Origin: Ruegeria sp. HKCCA6707 | GTDB taxonomy: Bacteria > Pseudomonadota > Alphaproteobacteria > Rhodobacterales > Rhodobacteraceae | NCBI RefSeq assembly: GCF_013033515.1 | Contig: NZ_WQEG01000006.1 | Span: 62,001-126,000 of the forward strand | Direction: 5' to 3' | Length of the DNA stretch: 64,000 nt | Shown here: positions 54,651 to 63,433 of the stretch, one piece after another | Layout of the letters: every line of letters begins with the position of its first letter | How positions within the stretch are numbered: the stretch's first letter is position 1 | The notes under the pieces: model-generated | What the model was told of the DNA's origin: nothing | The model's input: only the letters and a program-made list of their open reading frames with translations | Databases searched by the model: none | Translations under genes and position numbers: made by a program

Positions 54651-55298
54651 TTATTCTTCGGCTGCCTCAGCGACTTCTTCTGTAACGGCTTCGTCTTCGC
54701 CACCTTCGTCTTCGTCGTCAGTCGACAAGCCTGTCGGGGCCGAGATGTTTGCAATCACAAAGTCACGGTCGATGGTCGGCTTGGTGCCCGCAGGCAGTTC
54801 AACAGACGAGATCGTGACAACGTCGTTGATGTTCAGACCGGTCAGATCGATGGTGATCTTTTCGGGGATTTCTCCGGCGGTGCAGACCAGTTCGATTTCC
54901 GGGCGAATAACGGTCAGAACGCCGCCTTTCTTTATCCCGGGGGCTTCTTCCTCGTTGATGAACTCAACCGGGATGAACAGCGCGATCTTGGTGGTCCGGC
55001 GCAGGCGCATCAGGTCCAGGTGGGTCGGCAGATCTTTGACCACGTCCCGCTGAACGTCACGGCAGATGACGCGCACGTCTTCGTGGCCGTCTACCTTCAG
55101 ATTCCACAGGGTCGACTTGAACCGGCCCGCTTTCAGGCGCTTGAACAACTCGTTGAACGGGATCTGAATCGGCAGCGGATCTTTGTCGCCACCAAATACA
55201 ATGCCCGGAACCATGCCGTCGCGGCGTGCCTGACGAGCGGCGCCCTTGCCTGTCCCCGTCCGTTCCAGAGCTACGAGATCAGGAATCTCTCCAGCCAT
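54651..55298 (-). CDS. rplY: 50S ribosomal protein L25/general stress protein Ctc
   Basis: 5S rRNA-binding ribosomal protein of the long Ctc type, 215 residues. The L25 domain ([25 protein letters not shown] in separate pieces) is followed by the C-terminal TL5 domain with V-F-I-P-V-E-F-like strands and an acidic Asp/Glu tail. ATG 55298 gives M-A-G-E-I-P; the frame is open 78 bases further up without a good ribosome site. rplY-pth order is a common bacterial pairing. Confidence 0.94.
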   Translation of the reverse strand: MAGEIPDLVALERTGTGKGAARQARRDGMVPGIVFGGDKDPLPIQIPFNELFKRLKAGRFKSTLWNLKVDGHEDVRVICRDVQRDVVKDLPTHLDLMRLRRTTKIALFIPVEFINEEEAPGIKKGGVLTVIRPEIELVCTAGEIPEKITIDLTGLNINDVVTISSVELPAGTKPTIDRDFVIANISAPTGLSTDDEDEGGEDEAVTEEVAEAAEE

Positions 55299-55431
55299 GA
55301 TAAATTCTCCAAAGTTAGGGCGGGCATCCTCCAAGGCTGTATGCCCGCGTGAAGCCGCGTCCTTAGCTTGATTCACCGCGTTTGGAAAGGGCTTTTTGGC
55401 AGGTTTTCATTTTGCCAGGCTCTGCCTCGCG

Positions 55432-55531
55432 CTCCGGGATATTTATCGCCAGATGAAGAACGGAGCCCCTGCTTCATCTGACCGCAAATATCCGGGAGAG
55501 TCGCAGCTTGCCGCGTCGGGGGCAGCGCCCG
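55432..55531. repeat. Extended inverted-repeat element between rplY and lldD-like gene
   Basis: CTCCGGGATATTT (55432-55444) faces AAATATCCGGGAG (55486-55498) with one swapped base pair; inside it CAGATGAAG (55450-55458) faces CTTCATCTG (55472-55480) exactly. A GGGC/GCCC hairpin follows (55520-55530). The structure fills most of the 242-base gap. It resembles recurring intergenic elements of roseobacter genomes and may act as terminator for the gene to its right. Confidence 0.55.
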
Positions 55532-55540
55532 CTTTTGCTG

Positions 55541-56710
55541 TTATTTCTCTTGCCATCGTCCACCGAAATCTTCGGGGATCAGCAGGTTGTGTCGGCCAAG
55601 TGCGCTTACATTACGCTCACCGCAGAGTGCCATGGTCGTATCCAGCTCCTTACGTATGACCTCTAGCGCCGTGGTGACACCTTTCTGCCCCATCGCGCCC
55701 AGCCCATAGATGAAGGCGCGGCCGATAAAGGTGCCTTTGGCGCCGAGGGCCAACGCCTTCAGCACGTCCTGACCAGACCGGATGCCGCTGTCGAGATGAA
55801 CCTCGATATCGGATCCCACCGCATCCATGATTTCAGGCAACACACGGATCGAGCTGAGCGCCCCGTCCAACTGCCGCCCACCATGGTTTGACACAACAAT
55901 GGCATCAGCGCCCAACTTGGCGGCCATCTTGGCGTCGTCGGCGTCCAGAATGCCTTTGAGGATTACTTTGCCGCCCCACTTTTCCATAAGCTTCTCGACC
56001 TTGCCCCAATCCAGGCTCGGGTCAAACTGCTCTGCGGTCCAGGTGCCCAAAGAGGTGGTGTCCGTGATGGTGTCCACATGCCCCACGATATTGCCGAACT
56101 CGCGTCGTTTAGCGCCCAGCATTTCAATGCCCCAGGCCCATTTCGTCATCAGGTTTGCAATGGTTCTGGGTGTCAATTTGGGCGGCGCAGACAGGCCGTT
56201 TTTCAGATCCTTGTGGCGCTGCCCCAGGATCTGCAGGTCAAGCGTAATTACAAGTGCTGAACAGTTCGCGTCTTTGGCGCGCTGAATCAGGCGATTGACA
56301 TAATCCTCGTCTTTCATGGTGTAGAGTTGGAACCAGAAAGGTTTGCTTGTCGCTTCCGCCACATCCTCGATCGAGTTGATGGACATCGTCGACAATGTGA
56401 AGGGCACGCCGAAATCTTCTGCCGCCTTGGCTGCCTTGATCTCACCATCCGCGTGCTGCATGCCGGTCAGGCCAACAGGAGCCAAAGCGACGGGCATGGC
56501 CACGTCTTCGCCGATCATTTGCGTTGCTGTTGTGCGGCCAGTCATGTCAACGGCCACGCGCTGGCGCAGACGGATGTCTTCAAAGTCGGAACTGTTCTCG
56601 CGGAAGGTTTGCTCGGTCCAACTGCCGCTTTCTGCATAGTCGAAAAACATGCGTGGGACGCGGCGCTCGTAGATCCGTTTGAGGTCGTCGATATTTGTAA
56701 TGACTGGCAT
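55541..56710 (-). CDS. lldD: FMN-dependent alpha-hydroxy-acid dehydrogenase (L-lactate dehydrogenase type)
   Basis: Membrane-associated or soluble FMN enzyme of 389 residues that oxidises L-lactate or another 2-hydroxy acid. The catalytic His/Arg are in V-V-S-N-H-G-G-R-Q-L-D-G, the FMN phosphate loop in D-S-G-I-R-S-G-Q-D-V-L-K-A-L-A-L-G-A, and the start has R-R-V-P-R-M-F-F-D-Y-A-E-S-G. A substrate-binding region with K-D-L-K-N is also present. Among relatives (lactate oxidase, glycolate oxidase, mandelate dehydrogenase) length and motifs are nearest LldD; the exact substrate is not proven. Alone on its strand. Confidence 0.85.
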   Translation of the reverse strand: MPVITNIDDLKRIYERRVPRMFFDYAESGSWTEQTFRENSSDFEDIRLRQRVAVDMTGRTTATQMIGEDVAMPVALAPVGLTGMQHADGEIKAAKAAEDFGVPFTLSTMSINSIEDVAEATSKPFWFQLYTMKDEDYVNRLIQRAKDANCSALVITLDLQILGQRHKDLKNGLSAPPKLTPRTIANLMTKWAWGIEMLGAKRREFGNIVGHVDTITDTTSLGTWTAEQFDPSLDWGKVEKLMEKWGGKVILKGILDADDAKMAAKLGADAIVVSNHGGRQLDGALSSIRVLPEIMDAVGSDIEVHLDSGIRSGQDVLKALALGAKGTFIGRAFIYGLGAMGQKGVTTALEVIRKELDTTMALCGERNVSALGRHNLLIPEDFGGRWQEK

Positions 56711-56800
56711 GAAGAGGGCTCTTTTGATTGGTTAAATAACTTTACCAATTTACCAGGGCTGCTGCAACTGCCAAGCGGTGGTCTATTGGGGCCTGAAACG

Positions 56801-56832
56801 AAAAGCCGCAGCTGACCTGTGTCAGCTGCGGC
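56801..56832 (-). terminator. Rho-independent terminator of trpA
   Basis: GCCGCAGCTGAC and GTCAGCTGCGGC form a perfect 12-bp stem with a 4-base loop (56805-56832); on the minus strand TTTT follows (56801-56804). It is 50 bases after the trpA stop. Confidence 0.88.
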
Positions 56833-56882
56833 GCAATGGTGCTGAATTCCAGTGTCGAACGGCCAGTTTCAGGCGGCAGACG

Positions 56883-57674
56883 TTAGGCGGAATGTGCCCC
56901 ATCGGATAGGGTTTTGACAAAGCTCAAGACATCCTGAACAGGTTTACCTGCTGCGATTTGGCTGACAATCGCCGAACCAACAACCGCGCCGTCAGACACG
57001 CTGGCGATATTGCGCGATCGTTCCGGAGTGTTGATGCCGAACCCGACGATCACGGGAAGCTCGGTTGCTGCCTTGATCCGGGCAACTTCGGGCCCAACAT
57101 CGGTGGCCTGCGCCTCGGCGGAACCTGTAATCCCGGTGATCGACACATAATAGACGAAGCCTGATGTGTTTTGCAAAACGCGCGGCAGGCGAGCGTCATC
57201 GGTGGTAGGAGTAGCCAATCGTATAAAGTTCAACCCGGCGGCTTGCGCCGGCAAACACAGCTCGGCGTCTTCCTCTGGCGGCAGGTCCACGACAATGAGG
57301 CCATCGATGCCCGCGGCTTTTGCCTCGGCCAGAAAGGTATCGACCCCGCGGCTGTAGATCGGGTTGTAATATCCCATCAGGACGATGGGTGTGGTGTCAT
57401 CTGTCTCGCGGAACTGTCGGGCCAGATCAAGCGTGCGTTGCAAGGTCATCCCCTGATCCAGGGCACGCTGACCTGCCGCTTGAATGGTAGGGCCGTCCGC
57501 CATCGGGTCCGTGAAGGGCAAGCCCAACTCGATCACGTCGACACCGGCACCGGGCAACCCTTTAACGATTTCCAATGAAGTGTCAAAGTCAGGGTCCCCG
57601 GCCATCACATAGGCAACAAACGCCTTTTTTCCATCGGCCTTCAAAGCGGCGAATTTTGCGTCGATACGGGTCAT
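56883..57674 (-). CDS. trpA: Tryptophan synthase alpha chain
   Basis: Splits indole-3-glycerol phosphate to indole for TrpB. The 263-residue barrel has the catalytic Glu/Asp segment [23 protein letters not shown], and the phosphate loop V-G-F-G-I-N-T-P-E. Not linked to trpB, which lies 5 kb away; only a terminator separates it from the next gene. Confidence 0.97.
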   Translation of the reverse strand: MTRIDAKFAALKADGKKAFVAYVMAGDPDFDTSLEIVKGLPGAGVDVIELGLPFTDPMADGPTIQAAGQRALDQGMTLQRTLDLARQFRETDDTTPIVLMGYYNPIYSRGVDTFLAEAKAAGIDGLIVVDLPPEEDAELCLPAQAAGLNFIRLATPTTDDARLPRVLQNTSGFVYYVSITGITGSAEAQATDVGPEVARIKAATELPVIVGFGINTPERSRNIASVSDGAVVGSAIVSQIAAGKPVQDVLSFVKTLSDGAHSA

Positions 57675-57752
57675 CTGCTGTCCTTGTCTTCAGGTTCAAG
57701 CATGATGTGCAGAAACTTTGGCCGGAAATCAATCCCACCGGTACGGTTCAGC

Positions 57753-58238
57753 CTAAAACCCGATATGATACCTCAGGAACACGGCGTTCACACCCGGGTT
57801 GAAGCTATCTGTGCTGGCATTTGAAAAATGTGTCACAGCCAGTGAGATGGCGTTGCCATTGTCCAGAGAGTAGCCGACACCCAACAGACTTCGGATCTGG
57901 AAGTTACCGCCCAGATCATTGTCGTTGTCCGAGGCGTTGAAATAGCCCGGCATTACACTCAGCTCCGCGAACCAGCGGTCCGAGAACGAATAGATACCGA
58001 CCAAGCCAGCCGCGATATGCGTATCACCCGCTGTATCGAACGTCAGGGATGCTCCCAAGCCGGCGCTAAATCGCGTAGCTTCGTGGAAAGGTCGGTGCTG
58101 GTATTCTAGGGAAAAAGTCGCCTGATCGTCGCCATTGCTGTTAGAGAAATCTTTGTAGCCCGCACCCAAAATAATGGATTCTGCTTGTACCGCAGTCGCT
58201 GCCAAAGTCAGCGCAATAAGTGTGAGTGTCGTTTTCAT
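57753..58238 (-). CDS. PagL-like lipid A 3-O-deacylase (acyloxyacyl hydrolase) family protein
   Basis: Predicted outer membrane barrel enzyme of 161 residues with a signal peptide (M-K-T-T-L-T-L-I-A-L-T-L-A-A-T, cleavage after V-Q-A). The strand A-V-T-H-F-S-N-A-S carries the His-x-Ser pair used as catalytic residues by PagL, and it ends Y-H-I-G-F with the C-terminal Phe typical of outer membrane proteins. Size matches PagL (about 150-170). I infer lipid A deacylation; a different barrel remains possible because the acidic triad member is not obvious. Divergent from ychF across 193 bases. Confidence 0.7.
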   Translation of the reverse strand: MKTTLTLIALTLAATAVQAESIILGAGYKDFSNSNGDDQATFSLEYQHRPFHEATRFSAGLGASLTFDTAGDTHIAAGLVGIYSFSDRWFAELSVMPGYFNASDNDNDLGGNFQIRSLLGVGYSLDNGNAISLAVTHFSNASTDSFNPGVNAVFLRYHIGF

Positions 58239-58431
58239 GGGGATGTCTTTGTAAAAATTGAACAGTGATTGGAAACTTGGGGAAGGTTCACCGGTAAGTT
58301 CAACTCACGCTAAAACAAAAGGCGTAACACGTCCGTGAAGGTGCTTCCCGCTTCTTTCAATCCCATCCCTTGGGTTGCGCATTTTCACAGAGCTGCCTAG
58401 AAGACGCCGTCGTATGCTTCAGGAGGCCGCA

Positions 58432-59529
58432 ATGGGCTTTAAAATGGGAATCGTGGGTCTGCCCAATGTGGGCAAGTCGACCTTGTTTAATGCGTTGACC
58501 AAGACCGCCGCTGCGCAGGCAGCGAATTTCCCGTTTTGCACCATTGAACCAAATGTCGGCGATGTGGCGGTGCCTGATGATCGATTGGACAAACTGGCCG
58601 AGATTGCCTCTTCGAAACAGATCATTCCAACGCGGATGACCTTTGTGGACATTGCCGGTCTGGTCAAAGGCGCCTCAAAGGGTGAAGGGCTGGGCAACCA
58701 GTTCCTGGCCAATATCCGTGAGACCGATGCCATCGCCCATGTGCTCCGCTGTTTCGAAGATGGCGACGTGACCCATGTGGATGGCCGCGTCGATCCGGTG
58801 GCCGATGCCGACACGATTGAGACCGAGCTGATGCTGGCCGATCTGGAAAGTATCGAAAAGCGTCGCGCCAATCTGGTGCGCAAGCTCAAGGGCAATGACA
58901 AAGAGGCCCAGCAGCAGGACCGCCTGCTGGCCGAGGCGCAAGCCATGCTGGAAAGCGGCAAGCCCGCGCGTCTGGTCGAGGTTGCGGACGAGGACGCCAA
59001 AGCCTGGAAGATGTTGCAACTGCTGACCACCAAACCGGTGCTTTATGTCTGCAACGTGTCCGAAGAAGAAGCCGCCGAGGGCAACGCTTATTCCGCCAAA
59101 GTGGCCGAGATGGCCGCGGCTCAGGGCAACTCACACGTCATCATCAGCGCCAAGATTGAAGAAGAGATCAGCCTGCTGGAAGATGATGAAGCCCAGATGT
59201 TCCTTGAAGAAATGGGTCTGGAAGAACCCGGTCTCGATCGGCTGATCCGCGCAGGCTATGACCTGCTGAAACTAGAGACCTATTTCACCGTCGGCCCGAA
59301 AGAGGCCCGCGCCTGGACCATCCGCACCGGCACCGCAGCGCCGCAAGCCGCTGGTGTGATCCATGGCGACTTTGAAAAAGGTTTCATTCGTGCCGAGACC
59401 ATCGCTTATGACGATTATGTCGCCGCCAATGGTGAGCAGGGTGCCAAAGAGGCAGGCAAGATGCGAGCCGAAGGCAAGAGCTATATCGTCAAGGACGGCG
59501 ACGTGATGCATTTTCTGTTCAATACCTGA
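58432..59529 (+). CDS. ychF: Redox-regulated ATPase/GTPase YchF (OLA1 family)
   Basis: Translation-associated P-loop protein of 365 residues. G1 is G-L-P-N-V-G-K-S-T, G3 D-I-A-G-L-V, and the specificity motif is the YchF form (Y-V-C-N-V instead of NKxD). The TGS-like end has Y-F-T-V-G-P-K-E-A-R-A-W and A-Y-D-D-Y-V. ATG 58432 sits after AGGAGG. Single gene. Confidence 0.96.
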   Translation: MGFKMGIVGLPNVGKSTLFNALTKTAAAQAANFPFCTIEPNVGDVAVPDDRLDKLAEIASSKQIIPTRMTFVDIAGLVKGASKGEGLGNQFLANIRETDAIAHVLRCFEDGDVTHVDGRVDPVADADTIETELMLADLESIEKRRANLVRKLKGNDKEAQQQDRLLAEAQAMLESGKPARLVEVADEDAKAWKMLQLLTTKPVLYVCNVSEEEAAEGNAYSAKVAEMAAAQGNSHVIISAKIEEEISLLEDDEAQMFLEEMGLEEPGLDRLIRAGYDLLKLETYFTVGPKEARAWTIRTGTAAPQAAGVIHGDFEKGFIRAETIAYDDYVAANGEQGAKEAGKMRAEGKSYIVKDGDVMHFLFNT

Positions 59530-59804
59530 GAATGGTCCGCGCGATCTGAATGCGCTGATCATCAAGATGGGTATGTGGGATTAGAGGCGGTTTTTCCGGT
59601 CGTGCGCGCGCGCTTCGCAGAAGCATTTGCCGGTCAAAGAAATGCGTTGCGCTGGAACCTTTAGCGGGTGTATCGGCCTACGGCGCCGAGAGCAAAGTTA
59701 GACTTTAATCTGTATCCAGCTTTTCGTATTCCGATTATGGGTGCGGAAGCATCTGAAAAACGCGTCACACCAGACATAGCTTTGCATCATATCGAGGGAA
59801 CAAC

Positions 59805-60602
59805 GTGGTTTCAGAAAACAGAACACCGCTGAGCACGGTTGAATGTAGCCTTGAAAGCGCGAGGGCGGTCGAGAAAATCTTTGGCCTGGCTCGGGACATG
59901 GGCGATGAGCTTCCAGCATTCCAGGATTTTCTATGTTTTGCGTTGCCTTTGGTGGGACTTTCTAAGTCTCAACACATTCAGGATTTATGGGCCGCTTGGG
60001 TAAATCGCGGCGTCCAAAACCCCTATTTTGTCGAGTTCGGGGCGGCCAACGGTATTTCGCTCAGCAATACTTATATGCTTGAAAAAGAATTCGGCTGGTC
60101 TGGCGTGGTCGCCGAACCCAACCCAAGATTTGCTGCCGAGTTGGTCGAAAACCGAAATTGTGCGACATCCACGAAATGCGTTTACTCGGTGACAGGTGAA
60201 ACGATTGAGTTTCTGGCGCCCAAACGTGCTTTGCTTGGCCGTATCGCTCATATCGAACCAGATGACCGACAAGAGAGGGAAGGGAAGCGCTTGGTCGCGC
60301 CCATTGAGGTCGAGACGATTTCCTTGAATGACTTGCTGCTTGAGTCAAATGCGCCTGAGACAATTCACTTTATGTCGGTCGATACCGAAGGGTCTGAGTT
60401 GCATATCCTCGAAGCCTTCGATTTCGAAAGATGGGATGTGCAAACACTGTGTGTCGAACACAGCCGTACAGAGATGCGTCAAGGATTGGCCAGTTTGCTG
60501 GAATCAAAAGGGTTCTTCCGCGTTTGGCCAAATCTTAGCAGGGTCGACGATTGGTATGTAAAAGCGGACTGTGATCAGGCGAGTTTGTTTCTGGAAGACT
60601 AG
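59805..60602 (+). CDS. FkbM family methyltransferase
   Basis: SAM-dependent methyltransferase of 265 residues. Motif I appears as F-V-E-F-G-A-A-N-G-I-S-L-S-N-T, followed by V-V-A-E-P-N-P. The FkbM signature M-S-V-D-T-E-G-S-E-L-H-I-L-E follows. The first 65 residues form an extra helical region. Acceptor unknown; many FkbM proteins methylate sugars of surface glycans. GTG 59805 has G-A-G-G-G-A upstream. It stands alone with a 275-base gap before it in which I see no gene, and its codon choice looks less GC-biased than its neighbours. Confidence 0.8.
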   Translation: MVSENRTPLSTVECSLESARAVEKIFGLARDMGDELPAFQDFLCFALPLVGLSKSQHIQDLWAAWVNRGVQNPYFVEFGAANGISLSNTYMLEKEFGWSGVVAEPNPRFAAELVENRNCATSTKCVYSVTGETIEFLAPKRALLGRIAHIEPDDRQEREGKRLVAPIEVETISLNDLLLESNAPETIHFMSVDTEGSELHILEAFDFERWDVQTLCVEHSRTEMRQGLASLLESKGFFRVWPNLSRVDDWYVKADCDQASLFLED

Positions 60603-60751
60603 GTGGTCAGTGTGTGACACCGCGTTCTGGGCGATTGGTGCCTCTAAATTTCATTTTTGCTCATCCTTTTGGCCCTTGGTCAGCAATCGTTTTCGATTCT
60701 GGGCCAGAGCTGGTTATTGTGCGACTCAACTGTGAGTAAGTTTTGTTATTG

Positions 60752-61630
60752 ATGATCGAAATCCGCGACCTCCAGCTCCTGAACGCCCTTGCGCGGCATC
60801 GGCATTTTGCCAAGGCCGCCGAGGAGTGCGGGATTTCGCAGCCTGCTTTCTCGATGCGTATCCGAAATCTTGAAGACCGGCTGGGCGTCTCGATCGTGCG
60901 TCGGGCCAATCGGTTCCAGGGTTTGACCGAAGAGGGCGAGATGATCGTGCAGCGGGCGCGGCGTATTCTGGATGAGGCGAAGGCGCTGGAGCAGCAGGTT
61001 CTCGCCTCAAAAGGCGAGATAACCGGGACGCTTATCCTGGGTGTGATCCCGACGGCCATCGCTTTTACCGGGCAGTTGATTACACATCTGCGGCAGGCGC
61101 ATCCTCGGATCGTCACGCGGATTGAGACGATGTCCTCAACCGCCATTCAGCACCGGCTGGACGAGGGTAGTCTGGATGCGGGGATCACCTATGGCGACAG
61201 TATCGGCACTGATCTGCGGCAGGTGCAGCCTTTGTACGAAGAAACCTATGTGGTGCTGGTGCCGTCTCATATGGCCGATGAAACCGGGCCGATTCCCTGG
61301 GCGCGGGTGGCTGAGTTTCCGCTTAGCCTGCTGGAGCCACAGATGCAGAACCGACGTATTCTGGATCGAATTTTTTCCGACCAGGGCCTGCACCCGGACA
61401 TTGTCGCCGAAACCAGCGGCTTTACCGCATCCATGGTTATGGCACGCGAAGGGTTGGCGGCCACTGTGGTGCCCAGCGTTCTGGTACACGCATTGGGTGA
61501 TCTGGAGGGCACAAAGGTCTTGCCTCTGATCGAACCGGTGGTCAGCAAACCGATCTGCATGGCGACCCTGGCACGCCAGCCGGAGCTGCCCACAGTTGCC
61601 GCTTTGCGCGCGGTGGTGACGTCTTTATAG
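60752..61630 (+). CDS. LysR-type transcriptional regulator
   Basis: Regulator of 292 residues. The N-terminal HTH is R-D-L-Q-L-L-N-A-L-A-R-H-R-H-F-A-K-A-A-E with S-Q-P-A-F-S-M-R-I as recognition helix. The C-terminal part is a substrate-binding-protein-like effector domain (G-T-L-I-L-G-V-I-P-T-A-I onward). It is read in the same direction as the formate dehydrogenase genes and ends 87 bases before them. Inferred FdsR-type role in formate oxidation; the effector is not visible. Confidence 0.9.
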   Translation: MIEIRDLQLLNALARHRHFAKAAEECGISQPAFSMRIRNLEDRLGVSIVRRANRFQGLTEEGEMIVQRARRILDEAKALEQQVLASKGEITGTLILGVIPTAIAFTGQLITHLRQAHPRIVTRIETMSSTAIQHRLDEGSLDAGITYGDSIGTDLRQVQPLYEETYVVLVPSHMADETGPIPWARVAEFPLSLLEPQMQNRRILDRIFSDQGLHPDIVAETSGFTASMVMAREGLAATVVPSVLVHALGDLEGTKVLPLIEPVVSKPICMATLARQPELPTVAALRAVVTSL

Positions 61631-61631
61631 T

Positions 61632-61648
61632 GATAAGATGTCGTTATC
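61632..61648. promoter_or_regulatory. LysR-type binding site in front of the formate dehydrogenase genes
   Basis: GATAAGATGTCGTTATC has GATAA/TTATC arms 7 bases apart and contains the T-N11-A core of LysR sites. A further GATAA half-site occurs at 61659-61663. Both lie between the LysR gene and the fused fdsGB gene, as expected if the regulator acts here. Confidence 0.55.
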
Positions 61649-61717
61649 GTGTGATTTCGATAAGCGATTTGACGATATGATACTCTGATGAGACACGAGG
61701 CTCAATCGGAGGGCATC

Positions 61718-63421
61718 ATGGCACCATTAGATACCAAGCCATCGGGCGCACCCAAGGGCGTCTGGAAGTCAGGTAAAGGCAAGGGGCGGCACACGCCCAA
61801 GGGCCGCCAGTTCACGGATGAGGCGCAGGCCGAGATTATGCGCCTGCTGGGCGACCGGCCGCGCCGCCGCGATCTGCTGATCGAATTTCTGCATTTGATC
61901 CAGGATGCCCACGGCCATATCAGCGCCGACCATATTGCCGCTCTGGCAGTTGAAATGCGAGTCGGGCAGGCCGAGATTTATGAGACCGCCACCTTCTATG
62001 CCCATTTTTATGTGGTGAAAGAAGATGAGGCACCTCCCCCCGCGCTGACCATTCGGGTCTGTGATTCCCTGTCTTGCGAAATGGCCGGGGCGCAGCAGCT
62101 GAAACAGGCGCTAGAGGATGGGCTGGACCCGTCGCAGGTGCGTGTGCTGCGCGCGCCCTGCATGGGGCGCTGCGACACCGCTCCGGTGCTTGAGATCGGG
62201 CACAATCATATCGACCACGCGACCCCTGAAAAAGTGCAGGCGGCCATCGCTGCGGGTGATACTCACGCGCATCTGCCGGATTATGAGACCTTCGCGGCCT
62301 ATGCGGCCAATGGTGGATACGCCAAGCTGAAGAACCTGCGCGCCAGCGGCGATTGGGAGAAGGTGCAGGAAGACATCTTGTCCTCTGGGCTGCGTGGCTT
62401 GGGCGGCGCCGGTTTCCCGTCGGGCAAGAAATGGGGTTTTGTTCGGATGAACGAGGGTCCGCGCTATCTGGCCGTGAATGGGGATGAGGGTGAGCCGGGC
62501 ACGTTCAAAGACCGTTACTATCTGGAGCGTACGCCGCATCTGTTCCTCGAAGGAATGCTAATCGCTGCCTGGGCGGTCGAGGCCGAGACCTGCTTTATCT
62601 ATATGCGTGACGAATACCCCGCCGTGCTGGAGATTCTGCGCCGCGAGATTGCCGCGCTGGAACAGGCCGGGATCGTCGCGCCTAGGTATATCGACCTGCG
62701 ACGCGGGGCCGGTGCCTATATCTGCGGTGAAGAATCCGCGATGATCGAATCCATCGAAGGCAAAAAGGGCCTGCCGCGTCACCGTCCGCCCTTTGTGGCG
62801 CAAGTTGGGGTCTTCAACCGCCCCACATTGGTGCACAATGTCGAAACGCTCTATTGGGTGGCCAAGGTATGCCGTGAGGGGCCGGAATGCCTGAGCAGCA
62901 CGGAAAAGAATGGCCGTGTGGGTCTTCGCAGCTATTCTGTTTCCGGCCGCGTTGCGAAGCCCGGTGTCTACCTGTTACCCGCCGGATCGACCATTCTTGA
63001 CGTGATCGAAGCAGCCGGGGGCATGATCGAAGGGCAAACCTTCAAGGCCTATCAACCGGGTGGCCCGTCCTCGGGCCTGTTGCCTGCGTCGATGGACGAT
63101 ATCCCGCTGGATTTCGACACACTGCAACCGCATGGCACCTTCATCGGCTCAGCGGCGGTGGTGGTTCTATCCGATCAGGACACAGCCCGCGACGCAGCGC
63201 TGAACATGCTGCGGTTTTTCGAAGATGAAAGCTGCGGCCAGTGTACGCCCTGCCGCGCAGGCTGCGAAAAAGCGGTCAAGCTGATGCAGGCGGACAAGTG
63301 GGATCAAGACCTGCTGGAGGATCTGTGCCAGGTCATGGGCGATGCCTCGATCTGCGGTCTGGGGCAGGCGGCCCCGAACCCGATCCGCCTGGTCATGAAG
63401 CATTTCGCCGACGAAATCTGA
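61718..63421 (+). CDS. NAD-dependent formate dehydrogenase, fused gamma and beta subunits (FdsG-FdsB)
   Basis: Diaphorase part of the cytoplasmic formate dehydrogenase, 567 residues, passing electrons from FdsA to NAD+. The first part is NuoE/FdsG-like: helical region, then the thioredoxin-like [2Fe-2S] site C-D-S-L-S-C and C-M-G-R-C. The rest is NuoF/FdsB-like: NAD site R-G-L-G-G-A-G-F-P-S-G, FMN site N-G-D-E-G-E-P-G-T, and [4Fe-4S] site E-S-C-G-Q-C-T-P-C-R plus D-A-S-I-C-G-L-G. In the well-studied Rhodobacter and Cupriavidus enzymes these are two genes. The fused length is smaller than FdsG plus FdsB, so an N-terminal domain of FdsB seems to be missing. ATG 61718 follows G-G-A-G-G-G; ATG 61688 adds ten residues. 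Confidence 0.88.
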   Translation: MAPLDTKPSGAPKGVWKSGKGKGRHTPKGRQFTDEAQAEIMRLLGDRPRRRDLLIEFLHLIQDAHGHISADHIAALAVEMRVGQAEIYETATFYAHFYVVKEDEAPPPALTIRVCDSLSCEMAGAQQLKQALEDGLDPSQVRVLRAPCMGRCDTAPVLEIGHNHIDHATPEKVQAAIAAGDTHAHLPDYETFAAYAANGGYAKLKNLRASGDWEKVQEDILSSGLRGLGGAGFPSGKKWGFVRMNEGPRYLAVNGDEGEPGTFKDRYYLERTPHLFLEGMLIAAWAVEAETCFIYMRDEYPAVLEILRREIAALEQAGIVAPRYIDLRRGAGAYICGEESAMIESIEGKKGLPRHRPPFVAQVGVFNRPTLVHNVETLYWVAKVCREGPECLSSTEKNGRVGLRSYSVSGRVAKPGVYLLPAGSTILDVIEAAGGMIEGQTFKAYQPGGPSSGLLPASMDDIPLDFDTLQPHGTFIGSAAVVVLSDQDTARDAALNMLRFFEDESCGQCTPCRAGCEKAVKLMQADKWDQDLLEDLCQVMGDASICGLGQAAPNPIRLVMKHFADEI

Positions 63422-63433
63422 GGGAAGACAGCC

